Of a DNA stretch of 64,000 bases, positions 44,404 through 53,390 are shown in pieces. Origin of the DNA: Betaproteobacteria bacterium (GTDB taxonomy: Bacteria; Pseudomonadota; Gammaproteobacteria; Burkholderiales; Casimicrobiaceae); the NCBI GenBank assembly GCA_016861105.1, contig BOKS01000002.1, forward strand, positions 186,001-250,000, given 5' to 3'. How positions within the stretch are numbered: position 1 is the stretch's first letter; every line of letters starts with the position of its first letter. Below the pieces are notes generated by a model. That model was not told where the DNA came from. It worked only from the letters and a program-made list of their open reading frames with translations, and searched no databases. The translations under genes were made by a program, and so were the position numbers.

Positions 44404-45614
44404 CAGCCGGTGCAGACGCGGTCGGCGAGGCCGCGCATGAAGGACTCGCAGCGCGCGAGCTGCTCGACCGACACCCACTCGTTCGGCTGGTGCGCCTGCT
44501 CGATGTGCCCGGGCCCGCAGATCACGGTCGCGATGCCGGCGCCGTGGAACAGCGCGGCCTCGGTGCCGAACGACACCTTGCCGGCGCCCGCGTGGCCGGT
44601 GCAGGCGTGCGCGAGCGCGGCGATCCCGGAGCCGTCCTGCGTGTCCATGCCCGGGAGCACCGACAGGCGCTCGAACGCGATCGACGCCTGCGGCGACACG
44701 GATCGCATCTCCGGCAGGAAGCGCTGCGCGAACGCCTCGACGTCGCGCAGGAAGGCGTCGGGGTCGTCGAGCGGCAGGTGGCGCAGCTCGAAGTCGAAGT
44801 GGCAGTCGCGCGGCACGATGTTGAGCGCGGTGCCGCCGCGGATCACGCCGACGTGCGCGGTGGTGTACGGGACGTCGTAGTCCTCGTCGCGGGCGCCCGC
44901 GTCGCGGAACGCCCGCGCGCGCCGGGCGATGTAGGCGACGATCTCGCAGGCGATCTGCACGGCGTTGACGCCGCGCGGCGTCAGCGCGCTGTGCGCCTCG
45001 TGGCCGCGCACGCGGCAGCGCCAGCTGTGCTTCCCCTTGTGCGCGAGGACGAGCTGCATCCCGGTGGGCTCGCCCACGATGCAGCCCATCGGGCGGATGC
45101 CCTGCGCGACGACGTCCGCGATCAGGCGGCGCACGCCGATGCACCCGACCTCCTCGTCGTAGGAGAGCGCGAAGTGCACCGGGCGGGCGAGTCCGCGGCG
45201 CAGGAACTCGGGCACGAACGCGAGCGCGGTCGCGCAGAAGCTCTTCATGTCGGCGACGCCGCGTCCGTGCACGCGGTCGCCGACGGGCGTCGCGGCGAAC
45301 GGGTCGGTGTCCCACGGCTGTCCGTCGACGGGCACGACGTCGGTGTGGCCCGACAGCACGACGCCCCCGTGCGTGGCGTTGCCGTCGCGCGCAGGCAGCG
45401 TGGCCCAGAGGTTCGCCTTGCGGCGCTCGTCGTCGTAGGTGTAGCTGCTCGCGATGCCGAAGCCGTCGAGATGGCGGCGCACGTGGTCGAGCAGCGCGAG
45501 GTTGGAGTCGCGGCTCGTCGTGTCGAAGGCGACCAGGTCGCGGATCAGCGGCCAGGCGACGAGCGCCTCCGCCGCGCCGGCCGCCGCGCGCCACGGCGTG
45601 TCGGGTGCATTCAT
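44403..45614 (-). CDS. argE: Acetylornithine deacetylase-type M20 peptidase
   Basis: A 403-residue M20 amidohydrolase matching ArgE: LSGHTDVVPVDGQPW (metal His and Asp), GRGVADMKSFCA, YDEEVGCIGVRRLI with the catalytic Glu pair, and the C-terminal GPGHIEQAHQPNEWVSVEQLARCESF with the last metal His. It removes the acetyl group from N-acetylornithine or similar N-acyl amino acids. The ATG at 45614 is chosen because homology begins directly after it. It is coupled to the AstE-like gene downstream, which points to N-acyl amino acid use rather than arginine synthesis alone. Confidence 0.9.
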   Translation of the reverse strand: MNAPDTPWRAAAGAAEALVAWPLIRDLVAFDTTSRDSNLALLDHVRRHLDGFGIASSYTYDDERRKANLWATLPARDGNATHGGVVLSGHTDVVPVDGQPWDTDPFAATPVGDRVHGRGVADMKSFCATALAFVPEFLRRGLARPVHFALSYDEEVGCIGVRRLIADVVAQGIRPMGCIVGEPTGMQLVLAHKGKHSWRCRVRGHEAHSALTPRGVNAVQIACEIVAYIARRARAFRDAGARDEDYDVPYTTAHVGVIRGGTALNIVPRDCHFDFELRHLPLDDPDAFLRDVEAFAQRFLPEMRSVSPQASIAFERLSVLPGMDTQDGSGIAALAHACTGHAGAGKVSFGTEAALFHGAGIATVICGPGHIEQAHQPNEWVSVEQLARCESFMRGLADRVCTG

Positions 45615-45761
45615 CGCGGCTCCGTCGACGGAACGAAACGGGCAGGATAGCACCAGCCCGCCGCGGCGACGGGGGGCTGTCGGGGCCGGGACCGGGCTCG
45701 CGCGGGCGCGCGGCCGGCGGCGCCGGCCAGGGCCGAACCGGAGTGCCGCGCTCTGCGCCGA

Positions 45762-45780
45762 CCGGACCCTCTTCGTCCGG
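45762..45780 (-). terminator. Hairpin after the Tyr/Pro-rich protein gene
   Basis: CCGGAC (45762-45767) pairs with GTCCGG (45775-45780) around a seven-base loop, 28 bases past the stop of the 45808-46170 gene. It would part that gene from argE. No T-tract; modest strength. Confidence 0.35.
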
Positions 45781-45807
45781 CCGGCAACGCTGCGGCGCAC
45801 GCTCCGG

Positions 45808-46170
45808 TCAGTAGCGACGATCGCGCCAGCGATCGCGGCGGTCGTGGTAGCGGTGCGACGCGTAGGGCCGGTAGACCGGGTAGGGACGGTAGGCCGGGTA
45901 GGGACGGTAGACGACGGGTGGCGGAACGACGACCGGCGCGTAGTACGGGCGGTAGACGACCGGCGGCGGCGGCGGGGCCACGACCACCGGCGCGGGCGCG
46001 TAGTAGCCGCCGTAGTAGTAGGGCGCGTTGCCGACGGTGAACCCGTAGCCGGGCCCGCCGACCGAGATGCTGAAGCCCACGCGGTCGGCCGAGGCGGCCG
46101 GAGCGTAGGCGAGCGCCGCCGCGAGGCCGGCGGCGCCGACGGCAGCGGCGATGCGGGAGTGGATCGTCAT
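45808..46170 (-). CDS. Small exported Tyr/Pro-rich repeat protein
   Basis: A 120-residue protein from the ATG at 46170, with an AAGGAGGTT ribosome site. A signal peptide runs to about residue 28 (AYAPAASA). The mature part begins RVGFSISVGGPGYGFTVG, then is low-complexity: PVVVAPPPPPVVYRPYYAP and repeats of YRPYP, ending with Arg/Asp/Trp. Such Tyr/Pro-rich exported proteins are common in Betaproteobacteria and may bind the cell wall or membrane; no function is known. The frame is open upstream but lacks a start with a ribosome site. Confidence 0.8.
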   Translation of the reverse strand: MTIHSRIAAAVGAAGLAAALAYAPAASADRVGFSISVGGPGYGFTVGNAPYYYGGYYAPAPVVVAPPPPPVVYRPYYAPVVVPPPVVYRPYPAYRPYPVYRPYASHRYHDRRDRWRDRRY

Positions 46171-46384
46171 CGTGGAACCTCCTTCGGCAGGGAGCCCGCA
46201 CGAGGGCGGCGCGGGCTTGTTGCTGCCAGAAACGCGGTGCCGGCGGGCCGGGTTGACCCGGGGCGACCCTGTTACAAACCGCAACACTTGGCTATGCTTG
46301 CCGCCGCATTCCGCGCCGCGGGCGCCTCGACCTGCGCCGCCGCCGCGGCCCGCCCGCCCCTACGTCCAGCCACGGAGACCGCGC

Positions 46385-47968
46385 ATGCCGCCTCCTTCCG
46401 CCCGCACGGGCGTCCTCGTCGCCGCGCTCGCCGCGGGTCTCGCGTTCGCCGGGCTGCCCGCGCTCGCGGCGAACCTCACCATCGGCCTCGGCACCGACGT
46501 CACGTCGATCGACCCGCACTATCACAACCTCACGCCCAACAACAACGTCGCCTCGCACCTGTACGGCTACCTCGTCGAGCGCGACGAGAAGAGCCGGCCC
46601 GTGCCGGGCCTCGCGACGGAGTGGAAGGCGATCGACCCGCTGACGTGGGAGTTCAGGCTGCGGCGCGGCGTCAAGTTCCACGACGGCAGCGAGTTCACGG
46701 CGGCCGACGTCGTCGCCTCGATCGAGCGCGTGCCGAAGGTTCCCAAGAGCCCGTCGCCGTTCACCGCGTACACCAAGCAGATCGTGAAGATCGACGTCGT
46801 CGATCCGTACACGCTGCGGTTCCGCACGGCCGTGCCCTATCCGCTGATGCCGTCGGACATGACGCAGGTCGCGATCGTCAGCAAGGCGCACGCCAACGCG
46901 TCGACCGAGGACTTCAACAGCGGCAAGGCCGCGGTCGGCACCGGGCCGTACAAGCTCGCGCGCTACGCGAAGGGCGAGCGCGTCGAGCTCGTCCGCAACG
47001 ACGCGTGGTGGGGCGGCCGGACGCCGTGGGAGAGGGTCACGCTGCGCATCCTGCCGCAGGACGCCCCGCGCGTCGCGGCGCTGCTGTCGGGCGACGTGCA
47101 GGTCATCGAGAACGTGCCCACCGCCGACGTCGCGCGACTGCGCGGCAACAAGCAGCTCGCGATCTACAAGGCCGTGTCCGACCGGCTGATCTACCTGCAC
47201 CTCGACAGCGACCGCGACGCCTCGCCGTTCGTCACCGACAAGGCGGGCGCGCCCATGGCGAAGAACCCGCTCCGGGACGCGCGCGTGCGCAAGGCGCTGT
47301 CGAAGATGATCAACCGGCCCGCGATCGTCGATCGGGTGATGGAGGGCGAGGCCGTGATGGCCGGGCAGCTGGTGCCCGACTTCCTGTTCGGCGCGACGAA
47401 GAACCTCGCCGTGGAGAAGCACGACCCCGACGGTGCCCGCAGGCTCCTCGCCGAGGCCGGCTACCCCGACGGGTTCGGCCTGACGATCCACGCGCCGAAC
47501 AACCGCTACATCAACGACGAGCAGATCGCGCAGGCGGTCGCGCAGATGCTGACGCGCGGCGGCGTGGCGACGAAGGTCGTCGCGATGCCGTCGTCCACGT
47601 ACTTCACGCAGGCGACCGACCTCAGGTTCAGCTTCATGCTGGTCGGCTGGAGCACGGGCACCGGCGAGGCCTCGTCGTCGCTCAAGGCGCTGCTGATGAC
47701 CTACAACCGCGAGAAGGGCTTCGGGACCGCGAACCGCGGCCGCTACAGCAACTCCAAGGTCGACGCGCTGACCGAGGACGCGCTGCAGACCGTCGACGAC
47801 GTCAAGCGCGAGGCCTACCTGCAGCGCGCCACCGAGATCGCGATCAACGACACGGGGATCATCCCGCTGCACTTCCAGGTCAACCTGTGGGCGACGCGCG
47901 ACGGCATCGGCTACCAGCCGCGGCTCGACGAGCAGACGCTCGCGCACCGGATGAAGCCGCGGGGCTGA
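46385..47968 (+). CDS. ABC transporter substrate-binding protein, peptide/nickel family (SBP_bac_5)
   Basis: A 527-residue periplasmic binding protein of the DppA/OppA family. The signal peptide ends near LPALA (about residue 28). LTIGLGTDVTSIDPHYHN, the Y..LVERDE region, and WEFRLRRGVKFHDGSEFTAADVV are the family start. RYSNSKVDALTEDAL and GIIPLHFQVNLWATR are near the end. It would bind peptides, sugars or metal-chelates for an ABC importer, but no permease or ATPase gene adjoins. The 214-base divergent gap to the gene at 46170 should hold both promoters, but I see no convincing pair of boxes there. Confidence 0.9.
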   Translation: MPPPSARTGVLVAALAAGLAFAGLPALAANLTIGLGTDVTSIDPHYHNLTPNNNVASHLYGYLVERDEKSRPVPGLATEWKAIDPLTWEFRLRRGVKFHDGSEFTAADVVASIERVPKVPKSPSPFTAYTKQIVKIDVVDPYTLRFRTAVPYPLMPSDMTQVAIVSKAHANASTEDFNSGKAAVGTGPYKLARYAKGERVELVRNDAWWGGRTPWERVTLRILPQDAPRVAALLSGDVQVIENVPTADVARLRGNKQLAIYKAVSDRLIYLHLDSDRDASPFVTDKAGAPMAKNPLRDARVRKALSKMINRPAIVDRVMEGEAVMAGQLVPDFLFGATKNLAVEKHDPDGARRLLAEAGYPDGFGLTIHAPNNRYINDEQIAQAVAQMLTRGGVATKVVAMPSSTYFTQATDLRFSFMLVGWSTGTGEASSSLKALLMTYNREKGFGTANRGRYSNSKVDALTEDALQTVDDVKREAYLQRATEIAINDTGIIPLHFQVNLWATRDGIGYQPRLDEQTLAHRMKPRG

Positions 47969-48074
47969 AGCCGCCGGGCACGGGCGTCGCAACTGGCGCC
48001 GCACGGCGTCGCGACGGGGGCTTGCCTCGCCGCGCAGGCCGGCGATCCCCGTCGCGTCGGTCGCGCACCGGAGG

Positions 48075-48095
48075 GTGGCGAGCGCACCTCGCCAC
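48075..48095. terminator. Perfect 8-bp hairpin between binding protein and aldehyde dehydrogenase
   Basis: GTGGCGAG (48075-48082) and CTCGCCAC (48088-48095) enclose a five-base loop, about 106 bases after the binding-protein stop. It could end that transcript. There is no T-tract. The rest of this 216-base gap contains no other recognisable element. Confidence 0.45.
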
Positions 48096-48184
48096 GGTGC
48101 GGCAGAATGGGCACACGCGCCCCCCGGCCCCCGCCGACCGCCGCGGCCATCCGTCCCTCGCCCCATCGCTCCGTTCCCCCTCCC

Positions 48185-49648
48185 ATGAACGCCCCCCTCC
48201 CCATCGTCGCCACGCCGCCGTACCACTTCATCGGCGGCCGCTTCGTTCCCGCCGCCACGGGCTTCACCCTGCCGGTGATCGATCCGTCGGACGGCGCGGC
48301 GTTCGCCGCGATCGCGCGCGGCTCGGCCGCGGACGTCGAGGCGGCGGTGGCGGCGGCGCGCGGCGCGTTCGACGGGGCGTGGGGCCGCTGCGCGCCCGCC
48401 GAGCGCGGCCGCGCGCTGATGCGCCTGTCGCAGGCGATCGCCGCGCACGCCGAGGAGCTCGCGCTGCTCGAGGCGCGCGACTGCGGCAAGCCGCTGCGGC
48501 AGGCGCGCGCGGACGCGGCCGCGTGCGCGCGCTACTTCGAGTTCTACGCGGGCGCGTGCGACAAGCTGCACGGCGAGACGATTCCGTATCCGGAGGGCTA
48601 CACCGTCCTGACGTGGCGCGAGCCGCACGGCGTCACCGGCCACATCATCCCGTGGAACTACCCGATGCAGATCTTCGGGCGCTCGGTCGGGGCGGCGCTG
48701 GCCGCGGGCAACGCGTGCGTCGTCAAGCCGGCCGAGGATGCCTGCCTGTCGCTGCTGCGCGTGGCGCAGCTCGCGGCGGAGGCCGGGCTCGCGGACGGCG
48801 CGCTCAACGTGGTGACCGGACTGGGCGCCGAGGCGGGCGGCGCGCTGGCCGCGCACGCGGGCATCGCGCACCTCTCCTTCACCGGGTCGCCGGCGACCGG
48901 CAGCGCCGTCGCGCGCGCGTGCGCCGATCGCCACTGCCCGGTCACGCTGGAGCTCGGCGGCAAGGGGCCGCAGATCGTGTTCGCGGACGCCGACGTCGAC
49001 GCCGCGCTGCCGGTGATCGTCAACGCGATCGTGCAGAACGCCGGCCAGACCTGCAGCGCGGGCTCGCGCCTGCTCGTGCAACGCAGCCTGTACGCGGACC
49101 TGATCGCGCGCCTGTCCGAGCGCTTCGCGGCGCTGCGCACGGGCCCCGCGTTCGCCGACCTGGACTGCGGCCCGCTGATCCGCGCCTCGCAGCGCGACCG
49201 CGTGCTGCGCTTCCTCGACCTCGCGCAGCGTGACGGCATCGCGGTGGCCGCGCGGGGGACGATCGTCGCCGACGCGCCCGCGGGCGGGTTCTACGTCGCC
49301 CCCGTCCTGCTGCGCGACGTGCCGGCGACGCATCGGCTCGCCTGCGAGGAGGTCTTCGGGCCCGTGCTCGCGGCGATGCCCTTCGACGACGAGGCGGACG
49401 CCGTGCGGCTCGCCAACGGCACCGACTTCGGGCTGGTGGCCGGCGTGTGGACGCGCGACGGCGGGCGGCAGCTGCGGATGGCCCGCGCGCTCGCGTCCGG
49501 GCAGGTGTTCGTCAACAACTACGGCGCGGGCGGCGGCGTCGAGCTGCCGTTCGGCGGCGTGCGCCACTCCGGCCACGGCCGCGAGAAGGGCTTCGAGGCG
49601 CTGTACGGCTTCACGGCGCTGAAGACCGTCGTGCTGCGCCACGCCTGA
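48185..49648 (+). CDS. NAD-dependent aldehyde dehydrogenase
   Basis: A 487-residue aldehyde dehydrogenase. IIPWNYPMQIFGRSVGAALAAGN is the cofactor-binding stretch, shown here only for its position near residue 155-175. ELGGKGP carries Glu256, and NAGQTCSAGSR carries the catalytic Cys290. The FVNNYGAGGGVELPFGG block is near the C-terminus. It oxidises an aldehyde to the acid with NAD(P)+. The sequence is close to the betaine-/gamma-aminobutyraldehyde-type group; the exact substrate is unclear. The ATG at 48185 follows a C-rich leader without a good ribosome site. No pathway partner adjoins. Confidence 0.9.
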   Translation: MNAPLPIVATPPYHFIGGRFVPAATGFTLPVIDPSDGAAFAAIARGSAADVEAAVAAARGAFDGAWGRCAPAERGRALMRLSQAIAAHAEELALLEARDCGKPLRQARADAAACARYFEFYAGACDKLHGETIPYPEGYTVLTWREPHGVTGHIIPWNYPMQIFGRSVGAALAAGNACVVKPAEDACLSLLRVAQLAAEAGLADGALNVVTGLGAEAGGALAAHAGIAHLSFTGSPATGSAVARACADRHCPVTLELGGKGPQIVFADADVDAALPVIVNAIVQNAGQTCSAGSRLLVQRSLYADLIARLSERFAALRTGPAFADLDCGPLIRASQRDRVLRFLDLAQRDGIAVAARGTIVADAPAGGFYVAPVLLRDVPATHRLACEEVFGPVLAAMPFDDEADAVRLANGTDFGLVAGVWTRDGGRQLRMARALASGQVFVNNYGAGGGVELPFGGVRHSGHGREKGFEALYGFTALKTVVLRHA

Positions 49649-49874
49649 CGCGGCGCGGCATCGCGGCGCTCCGCGTCGTCGTGGAGGCACGGGGCTGCGA
49701 GACTCGATTGTGCGACGCGTCAGCGGCCGCTCGCGAGCGCCGGACGGCCCGGGGCCGCGCGGCCCCGGCGGCCCGGCACGCCGACCTCCCGGCGTCGCGC
49801 AATCGGCGTATGCTGAACGCAAGCGATGCGGCACCTGTCGAACCGTTTTCCTGCATCGCCGGGAGGGCGCGTTC

Positions 49875-50150
49875 ATGCATCACCGCACTTCTTCGGTCGT
49901 CGGCGCGGAACTCTCGGCGTTTCTCGCCGAGCATCTCGGCACGCAGCACAGCGGCGACGTCGGCCCGCTGCTCGGGCAGGCGGCGCAACTGTCGGACCGC
50001 GACATCGTCGACGAGACGCCGCCCGAAGGCTTCCACGAAGCCGTGAACGTGGTGCTGTCGGAGGCGTCGGGTGCGTCGCGTCGATCCGCGAGCGCGCACG
50101 AGGCGCGCGTCACGGCCCCCGGGATCCCCGCACCGCGTCGCACGCACTGA
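49875..50150 (+). CDS. Hypothetical small protein
   Basis: A 91-residue frame with ATG at 49875 and a GGGAGGG ribosome site eight bases upstream. Residues 10-65 (VGAELSAFLAEHLGTQHSG, later SDRDIVDETPPEGFHEAVNVVL) look like a folded, acidic alpha-helical domain. The C-terminal 25 residues are basic and low-complexity. I recognise no family. The codon pattern of the first two thirds fits a real gene. It is not close enough to the PPK2 gene to claim an operon. Confidence 0.5.
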   Translation: MHHRTSSVVGAELSAFLAEHLGTQHSGDVGPLLGQAAQLSDRDIVDETPPEGFHEAVNVVLSEASGASRRSASAHEARVTAPGIPAPRRTH

Positions 50151-50267
50151 CGCGCCCGCCTGGGTCGTGTGCGCGGTGGCGGCGCGGCGGCGCGCGCACG
50201 CCGCGTCGCGGTGGCACGGTACACTGTCGCGTCACCTTCACGCGACGCGTTCGCGTCCCCGCTGCCC

Positions 50268-51446
50268 ATGGGCATTTCCAGCAAGCGCAATCCGGCCGTG
50301 CCGTCCGATGCGCCGCCGCGGTCGACGGCGACGCGCCGCCCGGCGGTGCCCCGTCCCGCGACCTCCGGCGACATCGCGCCCGCGCGCACGCCGCTGACGA
50401 TCGAGCGCTTCGCCGTGGGCGAGGCGATCGACGCGGCGCGCGCCTCGAAGGTCGAGGCGGTGCGCGACATCCTCGCGAAGGCCACGCCGGACCAGGTCGC
50501 CGAAGTCGCCGAGGCGATGCGCGCGCTGATGGCCGGCGCGTCGCCGGACGATGCGATCGCGCTGCGCAACGCGCTGATCGACGCGCCACAGGCCGCGTTC
50601 GCGCACCTTCCGGACAACCCGGACGAGGAGCTCGCGCCGGGCTGGCGCCACGGCGAGTACCCGTACCGCAACCTGCTGTCGCGCAGGAGCTACGAGAAGC
50701 AGAAGTACCGCCTGCAGGTCGAGCTCCTGAAGCTGCAGGCGTGGGTCAAGGACAAGGGGCAGCGCCTCGTCATCCTGTTCGAGGGGCGCGACGCGGCGGG
50801 CAAGGGCGGCACGATCAAGCGCTTCATGGAGCACCTCAATCCGCGCGGCGCGCGCGTGGTGGCGCTGGAGAAGCCCTCGGAGGTCGAGCGCGGGCAGTGG
50901 TACTTCCAGCGCTACGTGCAGCACCTTCCGACCGCCGGCGAGATCGTGCTGTTCGACCGCTCGTGGTACAACCGTGCGGGCGTCGAGCGCGTGATGGGCT
51001 TCTGCACGAACGACGAGTACGTCGAGTTCATGCGGCAGGCGCCCGAGTTCGAGCGCAACCTGGTCAAGAGCGGGACGCACCTCGTCAAGTTCTGGTTCTC
51101 GGTGTCGCGCCGGGAGCAGCGGCGGCGCTTCCGCGAGCGGGAGACGCACCCGCTGAAGCACTGGAAGCTGTCGCCGATCGACATGGCGTCGCTCGACAAG
51201 TGGGACGAGTACACGAAGGCGAAGGAGGCGATGTTCTTCCACACCGACACCGCAGACGCGCCGTGGACCGTGATCAAGTCGGACTGCAAGAAGCGCGCGC
51301 GGCTCAACGCGATGCGCTACCTGCTGCACAAGATGCAGTACACCAACAAGGACATCGACCGCATCGGGGCGCTCGACCCGCTGCTCGTCGGACGCGCGCA
51401 CGTCGTCTACGAGCAGGGCGAGCGGCGGGCGGGCGCGCTGCTTTGA
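50268..51446 (+). CDS. ppk2: Polyphosphate kinase 2
   Basis: A 392-residue PPK2. The conserved domain begins with YRNLLSRRSYEKQKYRLQ. Walker A is GRDAAGKGGTIKRF near residue 172, and the Walker B/lid region is LFDRSWYNRAGVERVMGFC. KFWFSVSRREQRRRF and SPIDMASLDKWDEYT follow. It transfers phosphate between polyphosphate and nucleotides, usually making GTP or ATP from the diphosphate. An N-terminal extension of about 130 residues, helical and Ala-rich, precedes the core. The ATG at 50268 is the best start. An SDR gene follows after 16 bases. Confidence 0.92.
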   Translation: MGISSKRNPAVPSDAPPRSTATRRPAVPRPATSGDIAPARTPLTIERFAVGEAIDAARASKVEAVRDILAKATPDQVAEVAEAMRALMAGASPDDAIALRNALIDAPQAAFAHLPDNPDEELAPGWRHGEYPYRNLLSRRSYEKQKYRLQVELLKLQAWVKDKGQRLVILFEGRDAAGKGGTIKRFMEHLNPRGARVVALEKPSEVERGQWYFQRYVQHLPTAGEIVLFDRSWYNRAGVERVMGFCTNDEYVEFMRQAPEFERNLVKSGTHLVKFWFSVSRREQRRRFRERETHPLKHWKLSPIDMASLDKWDEYTKAKEAMFFHTDTADAPWTVIKSDCKKRARLNAMRYLLHKMQYTNKDIDRIGALDPLLVGRAHVVYEQGERRAGALL

Positions 51447-51462
51447 GCGCGAGGGAGGAGCG

Positions 51463-52224
51463 ATGAGCGCAAGGCTCGCGGGGCGCGTGGCGCTGGTGAC
51501 CGGCGCCGGGTCGGGGTTCGGGCAGGGCATCGCGGAGCGCTTCGCGCGGGAGGGGGCGGCCGTCGTGGTCAACGACCTCGACGGCGCGGCGGCCCGGCGC
51601 GTCGCGGACGGCATCTTCGCCGCCGGCGGGAAGGCGAGCGCGCTGAGCGGCGACGTCGCGCGCGACGCGGACGTGGCGGCGATGGTCAGGCACGCGCTGG
51701 ACGCGTTCGGCGATCTGCACGTCGTCGTCAACAACGCCGGCACCACGCACCGCAACCAGCCGTTGCTCGACGTGCCCGAGGACGAGTTCGACCGCGTCTA
51801 CGCGGTCAACGTCAAGAGCCTCTACCTCACCGCGCGGCACGCCGTCCCGCACTTCCGGCGCAAGCGCGACGGCGTGTTCATCACCATCGCCTCCACGGCG
51901 GGCGTGCGGCCGCGTCCCGGGCTCACCTGGTACAACGGCAGCAAGGGCGCGGCGATCGTCGCGTCGAAGTCGATGGCCGTGGAGCTCGCCCCGGACAACA
52001 TCCGCGTCAACGTCATCAACCCGGTCGCCGGCGAGACGGCGCTGCTCGCGAAGTTCATGGGCGAGGACACGCCCGAGGCGCGCGCCAGGTTCGTGGCGTC
52101 GATCCCGCTGGGCCGCCTGTCGCGTCCCGCGGACGTCGCCACCGCGGCCGTGTTCTTCGCTTCCGAGGAAGCGGCGTTCGTCACCGGCGCGTGCCTGGAG
52201 GTCGACGGCGGCCGTTGCATCTGA
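51463..52224 (+). CDS. SDR-family oxidoreductase (3-oxoacyl reductase-like)
   Basis: A 253-residue classical short-chain dehydrogenase. TGAGSGFGQG is the nucleotide-binding glycine motif, NNAG follows at about residue 90, and the catalytic set is Asn in YAVNVKSL, Ser in IASTAG and Tyr/Lys in YNGSK. The C-terminal FVTGACLEVDGG is standard. NDLDG after strand 2 carries an Asp that favours NAD over NADP. It reduces or oxidises a hydroxy/keto substrate that cannot be identified here. A GGGAGGAG ribosome site precedes the ATG, 16 bases behind ppk2. Confidence 0.92.
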   Translation: MSARLAGRVALVTGAGSGFGQGIAERFAREGAAVVVNDLDGAAARRVADGIFAAGGKASALSGDVARDADVAAMVRHALDAFGDLHVVVNNAGTTHRNQPLLDVPEDEFDRVYAVNVKSLYLTARHAVPHFRRKRDGVFITIASTAGVRPRPGLTWYNGSKGAAIVASKSMAVELAPDNIRVNVINPVAGETALLAKFMGEDTPEARARFVASIPLGRLSRPADVATAAVFFASEEAAFVTGACLEVDGGRCI

Positions 52225-52315
52225 CGGGGCGGGGCGGCGTCCGCCGCAGGCCGCCGAAAGGTTCGGCCGCGGCGCGCGACGAACCGGCACGTCCCCGTTC
52301 CCGTGGAGCGCACCC

Positions 52316-52747
52316 ATGTCGCACGCCAGGTTCCTCGCTTCGCTGCTCGCCGCCGGCATCGCCGGCGCCTCCGCGTTGTCCGCCGCCGCGGCGACCGCCC
52401 CCGCCGGGGGTGCCGTCGCACAGCCCGCGCTCGAGGCGCTCGCCGCACCGCACACCGCGCGGCTGCGGGACGCCGGCATCCACCGGATCGTCGCGCGTCC
52501 GGGACACGGCTGGCGCGACCTGCAGGTCCTGACGGCGTGGGGCGCGATCTACTTCGCGTGGCCGCGGGACGTGGCCGCCGCGTCGTTCGACGTCGAGGTC
52601 GGCGGCGGCGGCCCGGTCACCGTGCGCGCGCCCGGCGCCGCGCCGGCCGATCAGGCACGCTACGCGGCCGCCTTCGACGCCGTGTTCGCGGAGGCGGTCC
52701 GGCGCGCGCACGAGGTGCGCGCCAGCGCGGAGCGCCCGCGGCCCTGA
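52316..52747 (+). CDS. Hypothetical exported protein
   Basis: A 143-residue frame with a signal peptide (MSHARFLASLLAAGIAGASALSAAAA). The mature part has alternating polar and hydrophobic residues around IHRIVARPGHGWRDLQVLTAWGAIYFAWP, and a helical Ala/Arg-rich end. I recognise no family. It is probably periplasmic. It is convergent with the hemerythrin gene, ten bases from its stop. Confidence 0.6.
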   Translation: MSHARFLASLLAAGIAGASALSAAAATAPAGGAVAQPALEALAAPHTARLRDAGIHRIVARPGHGWRDLQVLTAWGAIYFAWPRDVAAASFDVEVGGGGPVTVRAPGAAPADQARYAAAFDAVFAEAVRRAHEVRASAERPRP

Positions 52748-52757
52748 CGCCCGGCGT

Positions 52758-53279
52758 CTAGCGCCGCCGGCGCTGCCCTTCGGCCCCGCCGTCCAGCGCG
52801 GCCTTTGTCCGCTCGAACGCGATCGCCATCGCCTCCAGCTCGGCGGCGTCGAAGCGCTCGCCCAGCGCGTCGAAGAACGCGTCCTCTTCCTCGTCGATGT
52901 GGTGCTCGAGCATCTCCTTCAGCACCGTCGCGTGCGCCTTCCACGCGTCGGTGCCGGCGAGGTCGGTCTTCGCCAGGCGCTCGAGCAGCACGTCGGTCAG
53001 GCTGTGCTCGACGAAGCCCTCGTTGCCGAGGTCGTGCGCTTCCTTCGCGCCGCGCAGCTCGAGCATGGCCCCGTAGACGACCTGCTCCTCGGCGCGCGCG
53101 TGGGCGGTGACCAGCGGCTTCAGCTCGGCGAGGAGCGCGCGGCGGCGGCCCGCGGTCTTCTCCTCGGCCATCTGCGCGGCCAGCTCGCGGATGCGCTCGT
53201 GGTCGGCGCGCAGCGCGGCGCGGACGTCGGCGCCCGGATCGGTCGACAGGTAGGACTTCAGCGTCTCGATGACGGTCAT
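52758..53279 (-). CDS. Hemerythrin HHE cation-binding domain protein
   Basis: A 173-residue four-helix protein of the hemerythrin/HHE family. The iron ligands are visible as DHERIREL (first His), LVTAHARAEEQVVY (His and Glu), EHSLTDVLLE and LEHHIDEEEDAFF (His-His-Glu). It should hold a di-iron site; bacterial members take part in oxygen, NO or iron responses. The ATG at 53279 has an AAAGGAGA ribosome site. The last residues are an Arg run. It stands alone, convergent with the exported protein gene. Confidence 0.88.
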   Translation of the reverse strand: MTVIETLKSYLSTDPGADVRAALRADHERIRELAAQMAEEKTAGRRRALLAELKPLVTAHARAEEQVVYGAMLELRGAKEAHDLGNEGFVEHSLTDVLLERLAKTDLAGTDAWKAHATVLKEMLEHHIDEEEDAFFDALGERFDAAELEAMAIAFERTKAALDGGAEGQRRRR

Positions 53280-53390
53280 GGCTTCTCCTTTCGGGGGGAA
53301 GCCGCCGACTGTAGTGCGCCGGCGCGGGCGGCGCTGTCGCCCGCGCGCGCGCCGCCGCGTCGGCGCGTGCCTACGCCGCGGCGGCGCCGA

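Noticed and set aside
50215-50236. Sigma-54 promoter before ppk2 (TGGCAC)
   Set aside because: The TGGCAC is not followed by a TTGC-type -12 element at the required distance.
52760-52774. Hairpin AGCGCC-GCC-GGCGCT as terminator between convergent genes
   Set aside because: It lies within the last codons of the hemerythrin gene and is explained by its Arg-rich C-terminus; six base pairs are not enough to claim a terminator.
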